Notes: generated from the sequence alone by a model not told the origin. A stretch of 44,004 bases of DNA from Phycisphaerae bacterium (GCA_012744475.1 JAAYBV010000077.1:1-44004), one strand, 5' to 3'; positions 17,042 through 25,805 are shown, counted from the stretch's first letter. A program made the numbers and translations.

Positions 17042-17594
17042 ACAGGACCGCCAGCATGAAGAGCCCGACGGCGATGCACAGCATGGCATCGGCCAGATTG
17101 AACGTGTGCCAGTGCCGTCCGGGCCAGTAGACCACATCGATGAAGTCGCGGACGCGACCGTCGTTGAAGGCACGGTCCCAGAGGTTGCCGCAGACGCCCG
17201 CCGCGAATAGCCCCATGGCCACCTGAACGAGCCGCTGTCGCGCGGCGCCGAACAGGAACAGTCCCAGGATGATCGCCAGGGCGACCGTCGATACGCCCAC
17301 AAGAAACAGCCGATTGCCGGCGGCGATGCCGAAGGCGGCCCCATCGTTGAGCGCCAGGCGGAACGAGAGGATGCCGTCGAGGATCGCCTGGCTCTGATCG
17401 GGCTTGTCGCGCAGGGCCGCGAACACCGCGTGCTTGGTCCACAGGTCCAGCAGAACCCCCACGATGGCCGTCGGCCAGAAAATCAGGTGAGCAACGCGGT
17501 CCGGCAGGGCCTCTCTGCAGCCGCTCAGCAGGCCCCGGCGCGGCGCCGCCACCTTGCCCGGCTGTTCCTCGGTTGTCGTCATCGGTTCAGTCAT
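16989..17594 (-). CDS. lspA: Lipoprotein signal peptidase (signal peptidase II)
   Basis: LspA removes the signal peptide from diacylglyceryl-modified prolipoproteins in the inner membrane. The 201 residues contain the four expected membrane helices. Family motifs are DLWTKHAVF (first conserved Asp), LNDGAAFGIAAG, GNLWDRAFNDGRVRDFIDV with the first catalytic Asp, and FNLADAMLCIAVG with the second. A cytosolic N-terminal extension of about 35 residues is unusual. The start ATG at 17594 overlaps the stop of the upstream TPR lipoprotein gene by eight bases (ATGACTGA); an ATG at 17582 is an alternative. Many lipoprotein genes in this window would use this enzyme. Confidence 0.93.
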   Translation of the reverse strand: MTEPMTTTEEQPGKVAAPRRGLLSGCREALPDRVAHLIFWPTAIVGVLLDLWTKHAVFAALRDKPDQSQAILDGILSFRLALNDGAAFGIAAGNRLFLVGVSTVALAIILGLFLFGAARQRLVQVAMGLFAAGVCGNLWDRAFNDGRVRDFIDVVYWPGRHWHTFNLADAMLCIAVGLFMLAVLFTDSSCRKHDPPRKSAR

Positions 17595-18639
17595 CCAGTC
17601 CTCGCATTGGATTCGTTGTGGGTGAGTTCTCCCGGATCAGCTTCTCCAGCCAGTCCCGTTTGGGCTGGTCGGGGTTGATCGCCAGGGCATGCCGCCAGTG
17701 ACGCAGCGCCGCCGACTGCCAGGCGTCGTCGCCGGTCTGCTGGGCCTTGACCATGCAGGCCACGCCCAGACCTCGATAGGCCTCCCAGTCGCCGCCGTCG
17801 AGAGCCACCGCCTTCTCATACATCGCCATCGCCTGATCCGCATCGCCGAGCTTTAGAAGGCAGTATCCAAGGTCGCGCAACGCCGCCGAATGGTCGGGGC
17901 GGACCTGAACCACCTCCAGCAACAGTCCCCTGGCCCGTTCGTACTGCCGGCTCCTCATCCAAGCCCGGGCCAGCGCCAGCGTCAGATCCAGATTCGCAGG
18001 GTCGCCCTTGAGCAATTCCTGGTATACCAGGGCCGCCTGCCCGTAATCCTTCTGCTGTTCATAGGTATCGACCAGCAGACGCAAAACCTCCTGCGATTGG
18101 GGATCGATCCGTCGAGCGGACTCGGCGTGGGCCGCCGCCCGAGCCGGCTGGCTGGCGTGCAGATAGCACTGGGCGGCCCCAAGCTGGGCCGCAAGGTTCT
18201 CCGTGTCCAGGTCCCCCGCCCGTGCGAAGGACTGGGCCGCCTCGGCGAACCGGCCCAGATCCCGGCAGGCCTGGGCCATATCCATGTGGTTCTGAAACGA
18301 CCACGGATCGAGCTCGGCGGCCTTGCGAAAGGCTTCGACCGCCGGCTCGGGCTGGCGCAGCGCCAGGTGGGCCTTGCCCAGTTCCGAATAGGCCAGCACG
18401 AAATCGGGGGTCTGCTCGACCACGGCCCGCAGCTTCCTGACGGCCGGTTCGTCCTGTCCTTGTTCGCGAAGCTTGACGGCATCGAGGTACATATCGACCG
18501 CCTGCTGCTGCTCGGAGCAGCCGAGAACAAGGCATATCCCCAAGGCCGCAACGCTCAGCCAGACCGAAATCCCCCTGTTGTATCCCTCGAACACGTGCCG
18601 GACGCCTTTCCCAATCCTGCGAGGCTCGCCACCGATCAT
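17587..18639 (-). CDS. TPR-repeat lipoprotein
   Basis: The protein has about 350 residues from the ATG at 18639; a GTG at 18651 is possible, and the open frame runs much further upstream without coding character. A hydrophobic stretch ends in the lipobox LVLGC, near residue 38, predicting a lipid anchor. The remainder is a run of 34-residue TPR units (for example LAYSELGKAHLALRQPEPAV, LRDLGYCLLKLGDADQAMAM, YRGLGVACMVKAQQ). It is likely a periplasmic or outer-membrane scaffold. It is translationally coupled to lspA through an 8-nt overlap, so a lipoprotein gene shares a transcript with its own maturation enzyme. Confidence 0.85.
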   Translation of the reverse strand: MIGGEPRRIGKGVRHVFEGYNRGISVWLSVAALGICLVLGCSEQQQAVDMYLDAVKLREQGQDEPAVRKLRAVVEQTPDFVLAYSELGKAHLALRQPEPAVEAFRKAAELDPWSFQNHMDMAQACRDLGRFAEAAQSFARAGDLDTENLAAQLGAAQCYLHASQPARAAAHAESARRIDPQSQEVLRLLVDTYEQQKDYGQAALVYQELLKGDPANLDLTLALARAWMRSRQYERARGLLLEVVQVRPDHSAALRDLGYCLLKLGDADQAMAMYEKAVALDGGDWEAYRGLGVACMVKAQQTGDDAWQSAALRHWRHALAINPDQPKRDWLEKLIRENSPTTNPMRGLDD

Positions 18640-18670
18640 CCTGACGGTCACATTTCCCGCCGAGGACAGG

Positions 18671-18698
18671 ATTATAGCAGACCCGGCGGCTCTGTCAA
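18671..18698 (-). promoter_or_regulatory. Consensus sigma70 promoter of the TPR lipoprotein-lspA operon
   Basis: Reading leftwards, TTGACA (18698-18693), a 16-nt spacer and TATAAT (18676-18671) are both perfect boxes. Initiation near 18664 gives a leader of about 25 nt before the ATG at 18639, which supports that start. Confidence 0.8.
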
Positions 18699-18743
18699 AG
18701 CCCCCCCGGCCCGGCGGAATCACCCCCGGCGTCCGCTTAATGT

Positions 18744-18772
18744 TTGACAGAGGGTCAGCGGGCCTATATATT
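18744..18772 (+). promoter_or_regulatory. Near-consensus sigma70 promoter of the gpmI-mutL-ABC operon
   Basis: TTGACA (18744-18749), a 17-nt spacer and TATATT (18767-18772) precede gpmI. Initiation near 18780 leaves a leader of about 76 nt. It diverges from the lipoprotein-lspA promoter 45 bp away. The two -35 boxes share the longer string TTTGACAGAG. Confidence 0.75.
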
Positions 18773-18855
18773 ACGTGGCTGCTCTGGTTTTGGGTATGCG
18801 CCGGGACGAGGCTGCGCCTCGTCTCTGTTGTTATGGATTGAAAGGTGTGTCGTAC

Positions 18856-20433
18856 ATGGCGAAAGAGAAAGCCGCGATTGCGAAAAGACCCTGTGTGCTG
18901 ATCATACGCGACGGATGGGGCTATAACCCCGACCCCGCCGAAGACGATTACAACGCCATCAAGCAGGCGCACACACCGACGGACGACATGCTGATGGCCG
19001 AGTACCCCCACTGCCTGATCCGCACGTACGGCGAGTACGTCGGGCTGCCCGACGGGACGATGGGCAATAGCGAGGTGGGCCATCAGAACATCGGGGCCGG
19101 ACGGACCGTGCCGCAGGAGTCCGTCCGCCTGACGCACGCGATTCGCGACGGCTCTTTCTTCGAGAACGAGCAGTTCCTCAAGCTCGTCCAGTTCGTCAAG
19201 GAGCACAACGGCAAGGTGCATCTGATGGGCCTGTGCAGCGACATTGGGGTCCATTCGCTGCTCGGCCATCTCTATGGCCTGCTCGAACTGGCCAGGCGAA
19301 ACGGCCTGACCGAGGTGTTCATCCACGCCTTCACGGATGGACGCGATTCGCCGCCCGACAGTGGCTTGGGTTACATCCGGGACATCGAGGCCAAAGCCGC
19401 CGAAATCGGCGTCGGCAAGATCGCCACGGTCATGGGACGATTCTACGCGATGGATCGCGACAGCCGTTGGGACCGCGTCCATAAGGCCTACGAATGCCTG
19501 CGGGTCGGCAAAGGGCTCAAAACCACGAGCGCGACCGAGGCGATCCAGAACAGCTACAACAGGGACGTGACCGACGAGTTCATCGAGCCGACGTGCATCG
19601 TCACCAAGGACGGCGCGCCCCTGGCGACCATAGACGATGGAGACGGCATCGTGTTCTTCAATTTCCGAGGCGACCGCCCGCGCGAGCTGACGCGCGCGTT
19701 CGTGGACCCGGACTTCAAGGAGTTCGTGCGTCCGACGATGCCGGAGGTCTACTTCGTATGCATGACCGAGTACGACGCCAGTATCCCGGCGCCGGTGGCC
19801 TTCCCCAAGCCGCCCAAGATGAAGAACATCCTGGCCGCCTACTGGAGCGAACTGGGTCTGAAGCAGTTCCGCTGCGCCGAGACGGAGAAGTACGCCCACG
19901 TGACCTTCTTTTTCAACGACTACACGGAAAAGCCGTTCAAGGGCGAGGACCGCCAGATCGTCCCATCGCCCAAGGTGCGGACGTACGATCTCAAGCCGGA
20001 GATGAGCGCCCGCGAGGTCGCCGGCGTCGTGCTGGAAAGACTCGACTCAGACAAGTACGACGTGATGGTCATCAATTTCGCCAATCCGGACATGGTTGGG
20101 CACACGGGCGACCTCGCCGCCGCGATTCAGGCCGCTGAGACGGTCGACGAGTGCGTCGGGAGAATCCTCGACAAGGTCAAGAGCATGGGGGGCGCTGTAA
20201 TCGTCACCGCTGACCACGGCAACTTCGAGAAGATGATCGACGGAAACCCGGACAGTCCGCACACCGCTCACACCGTCGGCGACGTGCCGCTGATCGTCTT
20301 CGACGACGGGTACAAAGGCAGGACGCTGCGCGAAGGCGGGACGCTGGCGGACATCGGGCCGACGATGCTCCAGATCATGGGTCTGCCTCAGCCGGCAGAG
20401 ATGACCGGCCGCAGTCTGCTCCAGGGGGCGTGA
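18856..20433 (+). CDS. gpmI: 2,3-bisphosphoglycerate-independent phosphoglycerate mutase
   Basis: This enzyme interconverts 3- and 2-phosphoglycerate in glycolysis, using two Mn ions and a phosphoserine intermediate. The protein has 525 residues from the ATG at 18856, with AAAGG 10 nt upstream; the frame opens earlier at 18775. The first metal Asp is in VLIIRDGWG. The catalytic Ser (about residue 72) is in MGNSEVGHQNIGAGR. The phosphotransferase region includes HAFTDGRDSPP, GRFYAMDRDSRWDR and NFRGDRPRELT. The C-terminal metal ligands lie in NFANPDMVGHTGD and VTADHGNFEKM. All catalytic parts are present. It is first in a probable operon with mutL. Confidence 0.96.
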   Translation: MAKEKAAIAKRPCVLIIRDGWGYNPDPAEDDYNAIKQAHTPTDDMLMAEYPHCLIRTYGEYVGLPDGTMGNSEVGHQNIGAGRTVPQESVRLTHAIRDGSFFENEQFLKLVQFVKEHNGKVHLMGLCSDIGVHSLLGHLYGLLELARRNGLTEVFIHAFTDGRDSPPDSGLGYIRDIEAKAAEIGVGKIATVMGRFYAMDRDSRWDRVHKAYECLRVGKGLKTTSATEAIQNSYNRDVTDEFIEPTCIVTKDGAPLATIDDGDGIVFFNFRGDRPRELTRAFVDPDFKEFVRPTMPEVYFVCMTEYDASIPAPVAFPKPPKMKNILAAYWSELGLKQFRCAETEKYAHVTFFFNDYTEKPFKGEDRQIVPSPKVRTYDLKPEMSAREVAGVVLERLDSDKYDVMVINFANPDMVGHTGDLAAAIQAAETVDECVGRILDKVKSMGGAVIVTADHGNFEKMIDGNPDSPHTAHTVGDVPLIVFDDGYKGRTLREGGTLADIGPTMLQIMGLPQPAEMTGRSLLQGA

Positions 20434-20491
20434 CGGCCGCCCAGGCTCCGAGTACGCATCCACTGGACGCCAAGGGAACCGGGTGGGAACC

Positions 20492-22297
20492 ATGGGTCGA
20501 ATCGTTCGCCTTGACCAGAACATGATCAACATGATCGCGGCGGGCGAGGTCATCGAACGTCCGGCCAGCGTGGTCAAGGAACTCATCGAGAACAGCATCG
20601 ACGCCGGCGCCACGCGGATCACCGTCGCGGTCGAAGACGGCGGCCGCAGGCTGATTTCTATCACCGACAACGGCGAGGGAATGGTCGCCGACGATCTGGC
20701 GGCCGCCTTCGAATCCCACGCGACGAGCAAAATCAAGGACACCACCGACCTGAACGGCATCGCCACGCTCGGCTTTCGCGGCGAGGCCCTGGCCAGCATC
20801 GCCTCGATCGCGCACATTCGGGCGGTCAGCCGGACGCCCAAGTCCGATCAGGCCAATTGCATCGAAATCGACTGCGGCGTGAGCAAGCCCGTCGGCCCGT
20901 GCAGCGGCGACGTCGGCACTACGATCCAGATCCGTGACATCTTCTACAAGACACCCGCCCGCCGCAAGTTCCTGCGGACCGCCAACACGGAGATGGGACA
21001 CGTCAGCGAGCAGTTTACGCGAATCGCCCTGCCCCACGGCCGACTCGACCTGACGCTCGTCCACAACGGCAAGGAACTGTATCATCTCGCGGGGAATCTC
21101 AGTCTGCGGCAGCGCATCGCGCAGCTCTTTCCGATGCTGCCGGCCGACGATCTGATCGAAACCCAGACGGAGGAGAAAGGCATCCGCATCCGCGCGTTGC
21201 TCGGCCATCCGAGCGCGTCCCGGACGAACAACCAGTTCCAGTACGCATTTCTCAACGGCCGTTTCATACGGGACAAGTTCATCTCGCACGCCATCAAGGA
21301 GGCCCACCGGGGCCTGCTCGAACCGAACCGCTTCCCCGTCGCCTTCCTGTTCATCGAGATGCCCCACGAAGAGTACGACGTCAACGTGCACCCGACCAAG
21401 ACGGAGGTCCGGTTCTACAACTCCAATCTGGTCCACTCGCAGATTCTCAGCACGATGCGCGAGAAGCTGCTCGGCACGGACCTGCACATGCCCGCCAAGC
21501 TGCCATCGGGCCCACCTTCGGCATCGGAGGACAGCCGCCAGGTGCAGCGGGCCAGGCGGCAGGAGATCGCCGACGCCATGGCGGACTTTTTCAAGCAGCA
21601 TCGGCCCGTCAACCGGCAGCAGCAGTTCGATTTGCAGCCGGACGAGCGACCCTCACGCGCCGGGACCCCGAGCGAGCTCAAACCAGCGATCCCCTGCGAG
21701 ACCGCGCCGCCGGAGCTGAGCTTCGAGGGACCGAAGTACCTCCAGATCCATGACAGCTACATCGTCGAACAGACCGAAGAAGGCTTCGTTATCATCGATC
21801 AGCATGCGTTGCACGAGGCGATGCTGTACGAGACGCTCCGGCAGCGGGCGGGCAGCGGCCCTCTCGAATCGCAGCGGCTCCTGCTGCCCGAAACCCTCGA
21901 CGTGACCGATGCGCAGGTCGACACCATCGAGAACAACGCCGACGTGATCGCCCGGCTTGGAATCGAATTGACGCCCTTCGGGCCGCGCACGTACGCGATC
22001 CAGGCCTTTCCGACGCTGCTGGCCAAGGTCTCGCCCGTCGGTTTCGTGCAGGACCTCGTGGACCTGCTCCTATCGCGAAAGGCGGCGCCAAATCCCGAAG
22101 ACCTGCTCGACGAAGTGCTGAACATGACGGCCTGCAAGGCCGCCATCAAGGCAGGCCAGAAGCTGACCGACAGCGAGATCGGACAACTGCTGGCCGACCG
22201 GCGGCGGTACGAGTCCATCAGTCGGTGCCCGCACGGACGCCCGACGACGATCACCTTCTCAATCGGCGAACTGGAGAAGCAATTCAAGAGGACCTGA
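20492..22297 (+). CDS. mutL: DNA mismatch repair protein MutL (endonuclease type)
   Basis: MutL couples mismatch recognition by MutS to strand removal. The protein has 601 residues. The start ATG at 20492 follows GGGTGGGAA; a GTG at 20483 is also in frame. The GHKL ATPase motifs are clear: IAAGEVIERPASVVKELIEN, DNGEGM, ATSKI and GFRGEALASI. After a Pro/Gln-rich linker at about residues 340-410, the C-terminal dimer domain carries DQHALHEAMLYE, which fits the metal-binding endonuclease motif DQHA(X)2E(X)4E. ACKAAIKAG and CPHGRPT follow. It is therefore the nicking type found in bacteria without MutH. It overlaps the downstream binding-protein gene by one base. Confidence 0.96.
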   Translation: MGRIVRLDQNMINMIAAGEVIERPASVVKELIENSIDAGATRITVAVEDGGRRLISITDNGEGMVADDLAAAFESHATSKIKDTTDLNGIATLGFRGEALASIASIAHIRAVSRTPKSDQANCIEIDCGVSKPVGPCSGDVGTTIQIRDIFYKTPARRKFLRTANTEMGHVSEQFTRIALPHGRLDLTLVHNGKELYHLAGNLSLRQRIAQLFPMLPADDLIETQTEEKGIRIRALLGHPSASRTNNQFQYAFLNGRFIRDKFISHAIKEAHRGLLEPNRFPVAFLFIEMPHEEYDVNVHPTKTEVRFYNSNLVHSQILSTMREKLLGTDLHMPAKLPSGPPSASEDSRQVQRARRQEIADAMADFFKQHRPVNRQQQFDLQPDERPSRAGTPSELKPAIPCETAPPELSFEGPKYLQIHDSYIVEQTEEGFVIIDQHALHEAMLYETLRQRAGSGPLESQRLLLPETLDVTDAQVDTIENNADVIARLGIELTPFGPRTYAIQAFPTLLAKVSPVGFVQDLVDLLLSRKAAPNPEDLLDEVLNMTACKAAIKAGQKLTDSEIGQLLADRRRYESISRCPHGRPTTITFSIGELEKQFKRT

Positions 22298-23193
22298 TGC
22301 GCAGGTGGAGCTTGCTATTGGCGTCGCTGGTAGTGTGGATCATCGTCGGCTACGCATTCCTTCGGCCGGGACATGTCGGTGCAGTCGTCCGCAAGCCGGG
22401 AGCGCCGCACGCAACGCGGATCGTCTCGATGGCGCCGAATCTGACCGAGATACTATACGCACTCGGACTGGGCGAAAACGTGGTAGCCACCACAAGCGAC
22501 AGCGATTACCCGCCACGGGCGGCCAGCAAGCCGAGCGTGGGCAGCTTCTGGCTTCCGGACATCGAGGCGGTCATCGGCGGCCGACCAGACCTGATTGTGA
22601 CTCTCGACATTCCCCAGCAGAGAAGCCTGACCAGCCGATTGAAGCGGATGGGCTGCCCGTGTCTTGCCGTGAGCATCTGGACGGTCGACGAACTCTTCCG
22701 TGCCGTCGAGACAATCGGACAGGCGACCGAGCGACAGGCCCAGGCCCAAACGCTGGTCTGCGGCATTCGGACAGACATCGAGCGTCTGGCCCGTGCCCTG
22801 ACCGAGCGAGACCGGCCGCGCGTCCTGTGGGTGGTGCAACGGGAGCCGCTTCGCGTGGCCGGCAGGAACACGTTCATCAACGAGCTGATCGAACTGGCCG
22901 GCGGGCAGAACGCAATCGGTCCGACGCTGCACAAGTATCCCCCTATCGGCGCCGAGCAGGTGATCGCAGCGAACGTCGAGGTCATCGTCGAGCCGGCCAT
23001 GTCCGGCGGGAACCTTGCCGAACAGCATCGCCAAGCACTGGCCTACTGGGACCGACTGCCCCACGTTCCTGCCGTTGCCAACGGACGGATCTATGTCATC
23101 GACCCCGACACCGTCTCGCGTCTGAGTCCGAGACTCTACCAGGGAATCGAGTCAATCGCGGCTTGCCTTTGGCCCGACGATGCGGGAGGATGA
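22297..23193 (+). CDS. BtuF-type ABC importer substrate-binding protein
   Basis: The protein has 298 residues. An N-terminal hydrophobic segment (LLLASLVVWIIVGYAFL) acts as signal or membrane anchor; there is no lipobox. The class III binding-protein fold is evident from RIVSMAPNLTEILYALGLGE, DYPPRAASKPSVGSFWLPD and GGRPDLIVTL. These resemble BtuF (cobalamin) more than siderophore binders, notably in the D-Y-P motif. The substrate is inferred as cobalamin or a related chelate and is not proven. Its ATG overlaps the mutL stop by one base (TGATG). The permease gene starts 4 nt after its stop. Confidence 0.85.
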   Translation: MRRWSLLLASLVVWIIVGYAFLRPGHVGAVVRKPGAPHATRIVSMAPNLTEILYALGLGENVVATTSDSDYPPRAASKPSVGSFWLPDIEAVIGGRPDLIVTLDIPQQRSLTSRLKRMGCPCLAVSIWTVDELFRAVETIGQATERQAQAQTLVCGIRTDIERLARALTERDRPRVLWVVQREPLRVAGRNTFINELIELAGGQNAIGPTLHKYPPIGAEQVIAANVEVIVEPAMSGGNLAEQHRQALAYWDRLPHVPAVANGRIYVIDPDTVSRLSPRLYQGIESIAACLWPDDAGG

Positions 23194-23197
23194 GCGC

Positions 23198-24229
23198 GTG
23201 CATTCGCTCCTGTCACCCAGAACGTTGCTGACCCGGACCGTGGCCGCGGTCGCACTGCTCGTGGCGATCATGATCTTGTGCTCCCTTGTGGGCACGCAGA
23301 ACGTCAGCCTCCGGGCAGCGCTGGCAGGTCCGGGCTCGCCGACGGCGCCCAATCCCGACTATGAGATCCTGCTGCACGTGCGCATTCCTCGCATCATCCT
23401 GGCAGCGATCGTCGGGGCCGCCCTGGCCGGCGCCGGCGCGGTGTTTCAGGCGGTACTGCGGAATCCCCTGGCCGACCCGTATATCCTGGGCGTCTCCAGC
23501 GGCGCCGGTCTGGGCGCCATGCTGGCGGTCGTCAGCGGAGTCCACTGGACCCTGTGGGGACGGTCCCCCATCGCCGTCTTCGCCTTCATCGGGGCGCTGG
23601 GCACCGTCTGGCTGGTGTGGACGATCGGGCGCATCACGGGCAGGTTCCACGTCACCGGCTTGCTCCTGGCCGGGGTCGTGGTCAATGCCTTCTTCTCGGC
23701 CATCATTATGTTCCTCACGTCGATTGCCCGGAGCCAGGATGTCTACGCGACCGTCTTCTGGCTGATGGGAAATATGGCAGAGGAAGACCCGTTTGTGCTC
23801 TGGGCCAGCGCCGGATGCGTGGCCGCCGGGCTGGTGGGGCTCTTCTTCATCAGTGCGCCGCTAAACGTCATCAGTTTTGGACAGACGGATGCGCAGAGTA
23901 TGGGCATTCACGTCGAGCGGGTCCAGTTCATCGCCCTGGCGGTCTCGTCGCTCATCACGGCGGTGGCGGTCAGCCTCAGCGGGCTGATCGGTTTTGTCGG
24001 ATTGATCGTTCCGCACGCGGTCCGGCTGGTCCTCGGCCCCGACCACCGCCAGTTGCTGCCGCTGAGCAGCGTCATGGGGGCGGTGTTCCTCGTCGTGGCC
24101 GACACCATCGCCCGTCGGGTGGTCGCGCCGGCCCAGTTGCCGGTCGGCGTCATCACGGCCATGATCGGAGGTCCATTCTTCCTGATCCTGCTGATGCGCT
24201 ACAATCGGAGGGTATACTGGCTGTCATGA
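23198..24229 (+). CDS. BtuC/FecCD-type ABC importer permease
   Basis: The protein has 343 residues from the GTG at 23198, chosen because GGGAGGA lies 8 nt upstream. An ATG at 23180 gives 349 residues but has no ribosome site and would overlap the previous gene. About ten membrane helices are visible, with the family motifs RIPRIILAAIVGAALAGAG, FQAVLRNPLADPYILGVSSG and GLIGFVGLIVPHAVRL. The last of these is close to the loop that contacts the ATPase. It forms the channel of the import system with the flanking binding protein and ATPase. Confidence 0.93.
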   Translation: MHSLLSPRTLLTRTVAAVALLVAIMILCSLVGTQNVSLRAALAGPGSPTAPNPDYEILLHVRIPRIILAAIVGAALAGAGAVFQAVLRNPLADPYILGVSSGAGLGAMLAVVSGVHWTLWGRSPIAVFAFIGALGTVWLVWTIGRITGRFHVTGLLLAGVVVNAFFSAIIMFLTSIARSQDVYATVFWLMGNMAEEDPFVLWASAGCVAAGLVGLFFISAPLNVISFGQTDAQSMGIHVERVQFIALAVSSLITAVAVSLSGLIGFVGLIVPHAVRLVLGPDHRQLLPLSSVMGAVFLVVADTIARRVVAPAQLPVGVITAMIGGPFFLILLMRYNRRVYWLS

Positions 24230-25086
24230 CGGCGTGCGTTCAATTGCATGAAGTGGCGTTCGCATATCGGCCGGACCTGCCGGTGCTGAAGGGCATCAGT
24301 CTGGCGGTGGAGACCGGGGTGTTTCTGGCGGTGATTGGACCGAACGGAGCCGGCAAGAGCACCTTGATCCGTCTGCTGGCGGGACTACTGCGGCCGCAGT
24401 CCGGCACGATCTGCATCGAAGGCGCAGACATCCGCTCGTACGGCCAGCGTCAACTGGCCACGAAGGTGGCGCTGGTGCAGCAGGAGTTTATCCCTGCGTT
24501 TGGGTTCTCCGTCAGCGAGACCGTCCTCATGGCCAGAACCCCCCACTTCAGCCAGTCAGGGTTCGAACGTCAGGAGGACCGCCGCATAGTGGCCGATGCG
24601 CTCGCCATGACCGACACGGCGGCATTCGCTTCGCGTCCACTGGCCGACCTGAGCGGCGGCGAGCGCCAACGGGTCTTCATCGCCCGCGCCCTGGCGCAAG
24701 ATACGCCGATCCTCCTGCTCGATGAACCCACCAGCTTCCTGGATTTGAAGCACCAGGTGGCGATGTACGACCTGCTGAAATCGGTCCAACGGGAAAGGGG
24801 CAGGACGATCATCGCGATCACGCACGACATCAACCTGGCGGCCCAGTACTGCGACCAGGCGCTCCTGCTGCAACCGTGCTCGGCCGCGCCCGGCACGGGC
24901 GGAACTGACCCATCTTGCGAGCCGGTGGGCCAGTACCGCACAGGCACGACGAGCGAGGTCCTGAGCCGTGAAGCGATCGAGAACGTCTTCGGGGTCCGCG
25001 TTTTCTTGACACGTGTCGGTATCGAGAACGTTCTACTGCCTCTTGGGAAAATGGCCAAGGATGCAGACCGCGCCGTTTCCCGGTAG
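24226..25086 (+). CDS. BtuD/FecE-type ABC importer ATPase
   Basis: The protein has 286 residues. It starts at the ATG at 24226, which overlaps the permease stop as ATGA. Walker A is GPNGAGKST (about residues 38-46), the Q-loop is VQQEF, the signature is LSGGERQR (about 142-149), and Walker B is ILLLDEPT with the H-loop ITHD downstream. It drives uptake of the cobalamin- or siderophore-class substrate. The last 75 residues, with a Cys/Gly/Pro-rich insert ([17 protein letters not shown]), extend past the core ATPase and then return to the usual [11 protein letters not shown] end of FecE/BtuD-like ATPases. Confidence 0.93.
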   Translation: MTACVQLHEVAFAYRPDLPVLKGISLAVETGVFLAVIGPNGAGKSTLIRLLAGLLRPQSGTICIEGADIRSYGQRQLATKVALVQQEFIPAFGFSVSETVLMARTPHFSQSGFERQEDRRIVADALAMTDTAAFASRPLADLSGGERQRVFIARALAQDTPILLLDEPTSFLDLKHQVAMYDLLKSVQRERGRTIIAITHDINLAAQYCDQALLLQPCSAAPGTGGTDPSCEPVGQYRTGTTSEVLSREAIENVFGVRVFLTRVGIENVLLPLGKMAKDADRAVSR

Positions 25087-25206
25087 CCTCAGAGTCTTGC
25101 TTACCTCCGAGAACAACCATAAGCCATTACAGAGAAACCTTTTACGCGCACGCCACCCCGCTGGGGCCACCGGACTGGACAACCGATTCAGCCGCTGGCC
25201 GAAAAT

Positions 25207-25229
25207 GAGGCTTTGCCTGGCTAAGCCTC
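25207..25229. repeat. 7-bp inverted repeat over the -35 region of the DksA-like gene
   Basis: GAGGCTT (25207-25213) and AAGCCTC (25223-25229) are perfect reverse complements with a 9-nt spacer. They flank the presumed -35 element of the next promoter. It could be an operator or the 3' hairpin of the ABC operon; it has no T-run. Confidence 0.45.
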
Positions 25230-25240
25230 TGTGGTATAAT
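25213..25240 (+). promoter_or_regulatory. Probable promoter of the DksA-like gene
   Basis: A perfect TATAAT at 25235-25240 has TTGCCT (four of six matches) 16 nt upstream at 25213-25218. Initiation near 25247 leaves about 47 nt before the GTG at 25294. Confidence 0.6.
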
Positions 25241-25293
25241 TGACTTTTCTATAGGTACTGTGCCTTTACCCCAGATGAAAGGTAGACGCAGAA

Positions 25294-25749
25294 GTGGCCC
25301 AAGAACGCAAGAAAACGCCGAAAAAGAGAGTCGTGCGCAGCCGTAAGAAGGCCGGGCCTCTCAGCGCCACCGATCTCGAGTACTTCAAGGAACAGCTCCT
25401 CCGCAAGAGGAGAGAGATCTTTCGGAACGTTTTCGAGATCGAGGGAGAGACCCTGAAGAAATCGCGACTCGACGCCAGCGGCGACCTGTCGAGCATGCCT
25501 ATCCACATGGCCGATCTGGGCACCGACAACTACGAGCAGGAGTTTGCGCTCGGCCTGATGGACAGCGAGCGGAGAATCCTGCATGAGATCGATGCCGCCC
25601 TGGAACGGATCGCCCAGGGGACCTACGGCATCTGCGAGGGAACAGGCGAGCCTATTCCGCGGGCGCGTCTGGAGGCTCAACCCTGGGCCCGGTACTGCGT
25701 CGAGTATGCCAGGATGGTCGAAGAGGGTCGCATCGAAGGAGAGCTGTGA
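25294..25749 (+). CDS. DksA/TraR-family RNA polymerase-binding protein with a degenerate zinc finger
   Basis: The protein has 151 residues and starts at a GTG, with AAAGG about 10 nt upstream. A Lys/Arg-rich tail of about 20 residues precedes the DksA-like coiled coil (FKEQLLRKRREIFRNVFEIE, then LGLMDSERRILHEIDAALERI). The C-terminal zinc finger segment YGICEGTGEPIPRARLEAQP ending in YCVEYA aligns with the usual C-x2-C ... C-x2-C block, but the second and fourth Cys are replaced by Gly and Tyr, so classical Zn binding is unlikely. DksA proteins bind in the secondary channel of RNA polymerase and modulate rRNA and stress promoters. Conservation of the GxPIPxARLEAxPWA core suggests the fold is kept. 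Confidence 0.87.
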   Translation: MAQERKKTPKKRVVRSRKKAGPLSATDLEYFKEQLLRKRREIFRNVFEIEGETLKKSRLDASGDLSSMPIHMADLGTDNYEQEFALGLMDSERRILHEIDAALERIAQGTYGICEGTGEPIPRARLEAQPWARYCVEYARMVEEGRIEGEL

Positions 25750-25805
25750 GTCCGCCGTGTCGCACGGATGGACCGGCCTCGGGTGACCCGAAAGCGCGGG
25801 CGGAC
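25750..25805. repeat. Nested dyad between the DksA-like gene and yacG
   Basis: GTCCGCC (25750-25756) pairs perfectly with GGCGGAC (25799-25805). Inside lies TCGGG-TGA-CCCGA (25779-25791). The structure begins at the stop codon of the DksA-like gene and could form a transcript-end hairpin. No T-run follows. Confidence 0.4.

Noticed and set aside
18640-19899. N-terminal 420 codons of the open frame leading into the TPR lipoprotein
   Set aside because: They run antisense through gpmI. The promoter at 18671-18698 and the lipobox fix a start near 18639.
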